A DNA stretch of 9,745 nt from Betaproteobacteria bacterium. Lineage in GTDB: Bacteria; Pseudomonadota; Gammaproteobacteria; Burkholderiales; Burkholderiaceae_C. The translations under genes and the position numbers were made by a program. The stretch covers positions 1 to 9,745 of the forward strand of contig CANFOR010000105.1 of NCBI GenBank assembly GCA_947448675.1, given 5' to 3'. This document shows, piece after piece, positions 6,668 to 9,745 of this stretch (its first letter is position 1; every line of letters begins with the position of its first letter). The notes below the pieces were generated by a model. It was not told the origin of the DNA, ran no database searches, and saw only the letters and a list, made by a program, of their open reading frames with translations.

Positions 6668-7840
6668 ATGGCCTTGAACCCCAACCCGACTGCCGACCTC
6701 TCCAAAATCACCTGCATCGAAGACCTGCGCCAAGTGGCCCAAAAACGTGTGCCGCGCATGTTTTACGACTACGCCGATTCAGGCAGTTGGACCGAGAGCA
6801 CCTATCGGGCCAACGAGGCTGATTTCCAAAGCATTAAGTTGCGCCAGCGCGTGGCCGTGAACATGGAAGGGCGCAGCACCCGCAGCACCATGCTGGGCCA
6901 AGACGTGACCATGCCCGTGGCCATTGCACCTACGGGCCTGACGGGTATGCAGCACGCTGACGGCGAGATTTATGGCGCGCGCGCCGCCAAGGCCTTTGGC
7001 ATTCCGTTCACGCTCTCGACCATGAGCATTTGCTCGCTCGAAGACATTGCCGAGCATACCGATCGCCACCCGTTTATGTTCCAGCTCTATGTGATGCGCG
7101 ACCGCGACTTTGTGCAGCGCTTGATCGAGCGCGCCAAGGCGGCCAATTGCTCGGCCCTGCAAATTACGCTGGACTTGCAAATTTTGGGGCAGCGCCACAA
7201 GGACATTAAAAACGGCCTCTCAGCGCCACCCAAACTCACCCTGAAAAACATGCTCAACATCGCCAGCAAACCGCGCTGGGCCTTGGGCATGGTGGGCACC
7301 CAACGGCGCAGCTTTGGCAACATCGTCGGCCATGTGAAGGGCGTCGACAACATGAGCTCACTCTCTGCCTGGACGGCCCAGCAGTTTGACCCGACCCTGA
7401 GTTGGGCCGACGTGGAGTGGATCAAAAAACAATGGGGCGGAAAAATTGTTTTAAAAGGCATTCAAGACGCTGAGGATGCACGCTTGGCGGTGAACAGCGG
7501 GGCCGACGCGCTCATCGTCTCGAACCACGGTGGCCGCCAGCTTGACGGCGCGCCCTCGTCGATCAGCGCCCTGCCGGCGATTGCCGACGCGGTGGGCAAC
7601 ACCATCGAGGTTTGGATGGACGGCGGTGTGCGCAGCGGCCAAGACGTGCTCAAGGCCCGCGCCCTGGGTGCACGCGGCGTGCTACTGGGCCGTGCTTGGC
7701 TCTACGCCCTGGGAGCTTACGGCCAACCGGGTGTGACCAAGGCGCTGGAGATCATTCGCAACGAGCTAGACCTGACCATGGCTTTTTGCGGCAAGACCGA
7801 CATCAACACCGTAGACAAAGGCATCTTGTTACCGGCCTAG
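6668..7840 (+). CDS. lldD: FMN-dependent alpha-hydroxy-acid dehydrogenase, L-lactate dehydrogenase type
   Basis: 390-residue member of the glycolate oxidase / LldD / mandelate dehydrogenase family, which oxidises L-2-hydroxy acids to 2-oxo acids through FMN and passes electrons to quinone, cytochrome or oxygen. Key residues can be matched to spinach glycolate oxidase: Y35 (its Y24), Y141 in FQLYV (Y129), T167 and D169 (T155, D157), R176 (R164), K263 (K230), and catalytic H287 and R290 in SNHGGRQLDG (H254, R257). Phosphate-binding MDGGVRSGQD (317-326) and LLGRAWLY (339-346) close the TIM barrel. A Gln (Q171) stands where many family members have Pro after the TVD motif, probably a subfamily trait. 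There is no signal peptide; LldD proteins sit on the inner membrane face. No lactate permease or lldR regulator is nearby, so lactate as substrate is an inference, and glycolate or another hydroxy acid is possible. The ribosome site is weak (AAAGAA). Confidence 0.9.
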   Translation: MALNPNPTADLSKITCIEDLRQVAQKRVPRMFYDYADSGSWTESTYRANEADFQSIKLRQRVAVNMEGRSTRSTMLGQDVTMPVAIAPTGLTGMQHADGEIYGARAAKAFGIPFTLSTMSICSLEDIAEHTDRHPFMFQLYVMRDRDFVQRLIERAKAANCSALQITLDLQILGQRHKDIKNGLSAPPKLTLKNMLNIASKPRWALGMVGTQRRSFGNIVGHVKGVDNMSSLSAWTAQQFDPTLSWADVEWIKKQWGGKIVLKGIQDAEDARLAVNSGADALIVSNHGGRQLDGAPSSISALPAIADAVGNTIEVWMDGGVRSGQDVLKARALGARGVLLGRAWLYALGAYGQPGVTKALEIIRNELDLTMAFCGKTDINTVDKGILLPA

Positions 7841-7851
7841 CAGGGATGCAA

Positions 7852-9543
7852 TTAAGCCCAGAGCACCGTGCCCGGCTTGGCAAACCAAGCGTCCACTTCA
7901 TGGGCTACGGCGGCCTCGATGCGGCTGCGCTTGATTTTCATGGTCGGCGTAAGGCAGCCGTTTTCAATCGACCAGGGCGTTTTGGCCACCACCAGCATGC
8001 GCAGGCGCTCGTAGTCAGGCAAGTACTTGTTCACATCGGCTAGCAACTGCTTTAGGGTAGCTTCCACCTCGGCACGCACTGCTGCGCTAGCGAGTTGGGG
8101 GCGTAATTCTTCAGCCAAGACCACCAGGCCATAGGCCGCTTGCTGGCCCACGCCCGAGACCATCGACAGCTCAATGGCCGGGCATTCGTTCAAGCGGTTT
8201 TCAATCGGTGCGGGCGCCACATATTTGCCTTTACCAGTCTTAAATAATTCCTTTTTGCGGCCCGTGAGTTTGAGCTGTCCGTCAGGGGCAATTTCACCTA
8301 AATCGCCGGTGTGAAAGAAACCATCGGCGGTAAAAGATTCGGCATTCAGCTCGAGCTGCTTGTAATAGCCCACCATGGACCCTGGCGACTGGATCAGCAC
8401 CTCGCCTTCTCCGCTGATGCGAACCCGCACGCCGGGCTGTGGAATGCCCACGTAACCTGGCGAGCACTTGCCCGCAACGGCGGTGTGCGAGTAGGCAAAA
8501 TCTTCCGTCATGGCATAGCCTTCCATCAGGTTCAGGCCCAGGCGGCGGTACCAGTCGATCAAAACAGCGGGTATGGGCGCAGAGCCACTGCCAGCCAGCT
8601 TGACTTGGTCCAGCCCCAGGCCTTTGAGCACTTTGCGCGCGACCAGTTTGCCCACAATGGGAATGTCCAACAAGCGGTCGAGTTTGGCAGGCGGCATTTT
8701 GGCGTACACGCCGTGCTGAAACTTCAGCCACAGACGCGGCACTGACAAAAACGTGGTGGGCCGTGCGCGCTGCAAGTCTTGCATAAAGGTATCGAGCGAT
8801 TCGGTAAAAAATACACGTCCGCTGCCGCGCAGCAAGCCAGCACATTCCAGCCAAGCCCTTTCAAAAATATGCGCCAGGGGCAGGTAAGACAGCGCACGGT
8901 AATTAAAGTCGGGCCCGAGCTGCTTTTCTTGGTATTGGCAAATACCCAGCGCACCACGGGTCACGCTGCCAAAGCTGTGCATCACGCCCTTGGGCGTGCC
9001 GGTGGAACCCGAGGTGTAGTTGATCATGGCCAAGTCATCGATGCCGCGCGCGGGCTGGCCTGCTATGGGGGCGCTGCGCGCCACGATGGCATCCCATGTT
9101 TCGGGGCCCACAGCAGACCCGATGCCCGGCCCAAGGGGCAACTCGATGCAGGGCAAACCCGGCGGCACCGCGCCCGCTTGCTGGGCCCAGGTATCGAGCT
9201 TGCCCACAAAAAGCAAGCTCGCTTCGCTGTGGCCTAGCACATAGGCAATGGTTTCAGCCGATTCGGTGGGGAAAATCGCCACCGTGGTGTAGCCCGCCAT
9301 CCAAATCGCCAGCTCGGCCATGATGAAGTGCGCGCTGTTTTTGCTCAGCATGGCAATGCGCGCGCCGCGCTCAAAGCCCAAACCCTGCAAGTAGCTGGCC
9401 ATGCGCCGCGATTCGCCCAAAGCCTGGGCCCAGGTGTAGTCACGCACCTGGCCACCACCAATGGGTTGCGTCAGCAAAACTTGCTTCGCGCGCTGGGCTT
9501 CGTGCTCGTAGACGAAGTCCAAGATCAGTTTCTCTGTGGCCAT
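7852..9543 (-). CDS. AMP-binding acyl-CoA synthetase (long-chain fatty acid-CoA ligase type)
   Basis: 563-residue adenylate-forming enzyme that activates a carboxylic acid with ATP and joins it to CoA. Core motifs: the P-loop YTSGSTGTPKGV (176-187), SYLPLAH (about 219-225), the adenine motif GYAMTE (342-347), HTGD (411-414), the hinge TGRKKELFKTGKGKYVAP (about 427-444) and the C-terminal catalytic lysine region LTPTMKIKR (about 531-539). The GKYVAPAPIEN stretch resembles the long-chain (FadD15/eukaryotic LACS) group, so a medium- to long-chain fatty acid is the best guess for the substrate, but aryl acids cannot be excluded. I chose ATG 9543 because AGGAGA (9551-9556) lies the right distance upstream; an upstream in-frame TTG would place that site inside the coding region. 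No signal peptide or membrane segment is obvious. The stop is 11 bases from the stop of the convergent lldD-like gene. Confidence 0.92.
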   Translation of the reverse strand: MATEKLILDFVYEHEAQRAKQVLLTQPIGGGQVRDYTWAQALGESRRMASYLQGLGFERGARIAMLSKNSAHFIMAELAIWMAGYTTVAIFPTESAETIAYVLGHSEASLLFVGKLDTWAQQAGAVPPGLPCIELPLGPGIGSAVGPETWDAIVARSAPIAGQPARGIDDLAMINYTSGSTGTPKGVMHSFGSVTRGALGICQYQEKQLGPDFNYRALSYLPLAHIFERAWLECAGLLRGSGRVFFTESLDTFMQDLQRARPTTFLSVPRLWLKFQHGVYAKMPPAKLDRLLDIPIVGKLVARKVLKGLGLDQVKLAGSGSAPIPAVLIDWYRRLGLNLMEGYAMTEDFAYSHTAVAGKCSPGYVGIPQPGVRVRISGEGEVLIQSPGSMVGYYKQLELNAESFTADGFFHTGDLGEIAPDGQLKLTGRKKELFKTGKGKYVAPAPIENRLNECPAIELSMVSGVGQQAAYGLVVLAEELRPQLASAAVRAEVEATLKQLLADVNKYLPDYERLRMLVVAKTPWSIENGCLTPTMKIKRSRIEAAVAHEVDAWFAKPGTVLWA

Positions 9544-9550
9544 GCCGCTT

Positions 9551-9556
9551 TCTCCT
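9551..9556 (-). promoter_or_regulatory. Shine-Dalgarno of the acyl-CoA synthetase gene
   Basis: AGGAGA on the minus strand lies seven bases before ATG 9543. It decides the start: the longer open frame beginning at TTG 9564 would contain the ribosome site within its first codons. Confidence 0.8.
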
Positions 9557-9587
9557 GGTTGCAATAGGGTCGTTATGGATGCTCAGC

Positions 9588-9616
9588 AGTATGGGCAGAG
9601 GCAAGTCGCAGGTCAA
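9588..9616 (-). promoter_or_regulatory. Sigma70-like promoter for the acyl-CoA synthetase gene
   Basis: On the minus strand TTGACC (9611-9616, 5 of 6 consensus) is followed by a 17-base spacer and CATACT (9588-9593, 4 of 6 consensus). Transcription would start near 9581, giving a leader of about 38 bases that contains the AGGAGA ribosome site. It is the best promoter match I find in the window. Confidence 0.6.
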
Positions 9617-9663
9617 CAGGGAAGCTACCCACTCGGGGCTTGGCTGCGCGCTATGCTTGGCAG

Positions 9664-9745
9664 GTGACCACTTCTGCCCTGCCAACCACGCGCCCCAACG
9701 CCGACCAAAGCTTCGAGACTAGCGAGCCCCCGCGACGCATTGCCC
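9664..9745 (+). CDS. Possible 5' end of an unidentified gene (runs off the right edge)
   Basis: From GTG 9664 the plus frame is open to the window edge and reads MTTSALPTTRPN, then a polar, Thr/Pro-rich segment ending PPRRIA. Third codon positions are mostly G or C, as in the neighbouring genes, and it would be divergent from the acyl-CoA synthetase. Against it: only 27 codons are visible, no Shine-Dalgarno is clear, an in-frame TTG at 9640 is an alternative start, and a minus-strand frame here is also open for a short way. No family is recognisable. Confidence 0.3.
   Translation, partial: MTTSALPTTRPNADQSFETSEPPRRIA

Noticed and set aside
9544..9564. Upstream TTG start for the acyl-CoA synthetase
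   Set aside because: The Shine-Dalgarno AGGAGA lies inside this extension and is correctly placed for ATG 9543.
9591..9722. Small plus-strand ORF starting ATG at 9591 in the ligase promoter region
   Set aside because: It overlaps the minus-strand promoter, is Cys/His/Arg-rich without a domain, ends after about 43 codons and lacks a ribosome site.

Overview
The window looks like chromosomal DNA from a betaproteobacterium of the order Burkholderiales, most likely family Comamonadaceae. This rests on the GC-rich, GC3-biased codon use, the style of the ArgH, PdxH and LldD-like proteins, and an argH/AlgZ-AlgR-type neighbourhood; no rRNA or marker gene is present, so the placement is an inference. 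Coding density is very high: seven genes are certain, one more at the right edge is possible, and the longest gap between coding regions is under 200 bases. I see no tRNA, rRNA, CRISPR array, insertion sequence, phage gene or attachment site.

Left block (1-2482, minus strand): a two-gene operon for a molybdenum hydroxylase of the isoquinoline 1-oxidoreductase type. A small two-[2Fe-2S] subunit is followed after 11 bases by a large molybdopterin-binding subunit with a twin-arginine signal. The large gene runs off the left edge and lacks the C-terminal part expected to hold the catalytic glutamate. Divergent from it, across a 166-base spacer with a near-palindrome, is pdxH (2649-3308, plus strand), which makes pyridoxal 5'-phosphate.

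Middle block (3391-6617): an AlgZ/AlgR-type two-component pair on the minus strand (membrane histidine kinase, then LytTR response regulator, coupled by an ATGA overlap). It is divergent from argH on the plus strand, the last enzyme of arginine synthesis. The start codons of kinase and argH are 15 bases apart or less, and the gap resembles a Fur box. This mirrors the argH-algZ-algR neighbourhood known from Pseudomonas, but pdxH stands where hemC would be expected.

Right block (6668-9745): an FMN-dependent alpha-hydroxy-acid (L-lactate type) dehydrogenase follows argH by 50 bases. It converges, with an 11-base gap, on a minus-strand acyl-CoA synthetase that has a good sigma70-like promoter and a clear Shine-Dalgarno. 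A short open frame on the plus strand at the right edge may be the start of another gene.

Overall this is mostly ordinary metabolic and regulatory housekeeping. I found no convincing new system; the points most worth a check are the shared kinase/argH start region, the cofactor and substrate of the exported molybdenum enzyme, and possible leaderless starts.
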